A DNA stretch of 5,721 bases from JBGPBY01 sp041481485 (lineage in GTDB: Bacteria > Acidobacteriota > Terriglobia > 20CM-2-55-15), in the NCBI GenBank assembly GCA_041481485.1, contig JBGPBY010000479.1, positions 1 to 5,721 on the forward strand, given 5' to 3'. The notes under the pieces are model-generated. The model ran no database searches and was not told the DNA's origin. It was given only the letters and a program-made list of their open reading frames with translations. Below, piece after piece: positions 5,227 through 5,721 of this stretch (position 1 is the first letter of the stretch; each line of letters begins with the position of its first letter). Both the position numbers and the translations under genes were made by a program.

Positions 5227-5721
5227 ATGACTCCAATTCGCATTGCATTGGCGATTCTTCTTTTGCAGGCTGGCCAGGCGAACAGGCAGCCCGCCGTTGC
5301 CGGCAGTGTAGAAGGCATCGCCGTCGATCGGGTAATGGGAGCACCCATTCCCGGTGTGACTGTCGAAATATCCGGCATCGTCAAGACGAATGTCGAAGTC
5401 TTTTCCGCAAAAACGGACAAGGCCGGAATGTTCGTGATCCGAAATCTGCCCTCCGGTGTTCCATTCTGGCTGACGGCGTCTTTGCCTGGAAGTGATCGGC
5501 GATACATCCCAACGGTATACCGCCAGCGAGGAATTGCAGGACCGGGCTCGCAAATTACGCTTCAACCCAACCAGCATGTGACCGGAGTTCGGCTCCAAAT
5601 GATTCCGACCGTCACCATCTCCGGCCGGATTGTGAATGAAAAGGGAAAGCCTATGGAGAAGAAGAGCGTCTATGCGCTCAGCCCGTATAACAGCGGGGGC
5701 CCATGGGCCCCCAAAGCAATC
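5227..5721 (+). CDS. Secreted carboxypeptidase-regulatory-like (beta-sandwich) protein, 3' end outside window
   Basis: Partial gene: 165 codons with no stop before the window ends. It begins with a short signal peptide (MTPIRIALAILLLQAGQA), cleaved probably near residue 18. A carboxypeptidase-regulatory-like domain follows at about 24-90: AVAGSVEG, GAPIPGVTVEISG (38-50), TDKAGMFVIRNLPSG (63-77), the usual pattern of a Greek-key beta-sandwich. RYIPTVYRQ (92-100) and GVRLQMIPTVTISGRIVNEKGKP (120-142) then start a second such repeat. Tandem proteins of this type are abundant in Acidobacteriota and are usually predicted to act at the cell surface in adhesion or glycan binding, or as N-terminal parts of TonB-dependent transporters; which one applies cannot be seen. 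ATG 5227 is chosen because AGGA (5215-5218) lies 8 bases upstream. An in-frame ATG at 5203 has no ribosome site. Codons 157-162 consist of an 18-bp perfect palindrome. Confidence 0.85.
   Translation, partial: MTPIRIALAILLLQAGQANRQPAVAGSVEGIAVDRVMGAPIPGVTVEISGIVKTNVEVFSAKTDKAGMFVIRNLPSGVPFWLTASLPGSDRRYIPTVYRQRGIAGPGSQITLQPNQHVTGVRLQMIPTVTISGRIVNEKGKPMEKKSVYALSPYNSGGPWAPKAI
5695..5712. repeat. Perfect 18-bp GC-rich palindrome inside the last gene
   Basis: GGGGGCCCATGGGCCCCC reads the same on both strands and is in codon register, encoding GGPWAP. It lies 9 bp from the window end. It would fold into a very stable hairpin. No function is implied. Confidence 0.6.

Noticed and set aside
4659..5495. 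278-residue plus-strand ORF antisense to the secreted minus-strand gene and running into the last gene
   Set aside because: Its product is rich in Arg, Asn, Ser and Glu with no recognisable domain. It lies opposite a gene with signal peptide, conserved motifs and a strong ribosome site, and overlaps the carboxypeptidase-like gene in another frame.

Overview
The window looks like a piece of soil-type bacterial chromosome, most likely Acidobacteriota. This is inference from gene content. A secreted protein with carboxypeptidase-regulatory-like repeats, a LIC_10091-like secreted protein and a stand-alone GT39 membrane glycosyltransferase are a familiar combination in that phylum. Three of the six genes use non-ATG starts (TTG, GTG, TTG). 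There are no RNA genes, CRISPR arrays or intact mobile elements.

Layout. 1-120 is a leader with a TATAAT box. 121-1827 (+) encodes a multi-pass GT39/ArnT-PMT-like glycosyltransferase. After a 226-bp spacer, 2054-2665 (+) encodes a small zinc-binding protein with a pRiA4b ORF-3-like core and a B-box-like cysteine/histidine cluster at its C-terminus. A 136-bp spacer carrying three inverted repeats follows. Then comes a compact two-gene toxin-antitoxin operon: a Phd/YefM antitoxin (2802-3146) overlapping by 8 bp a zeta-type kinase toxin (3139-3777). An 83-bp convergent gap separates it from a minus-strand secreted LIC_10091-like protein (5006-3861). A 220-bp divergent intergenic region with two palindromes leads to a plus-strand secreted carboxypeptidase-regulatory-like protein (5227 onward), which runs off the window end.

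How the genes fit together. The only clear functional unit is the toxin-antitoxin pair. Its genes overlap and appear translationally coupled. A 30-bp imperfect palindrome ends 7 bp before the antitoxin ATG and is the best candidate for an autoregulatory operator. The other genes look like single transcription units (a membrane glycosyltransferase, a cytoplasmic zinc protein and two exported proteins) with no evident shared pathway. The most interesting points are the pairing of a Phd-fold antitoxin with a zeta-fold kinase, its operator-like palindrome, and the B-box-like zinc cluster on a pRiA4b-type domain.
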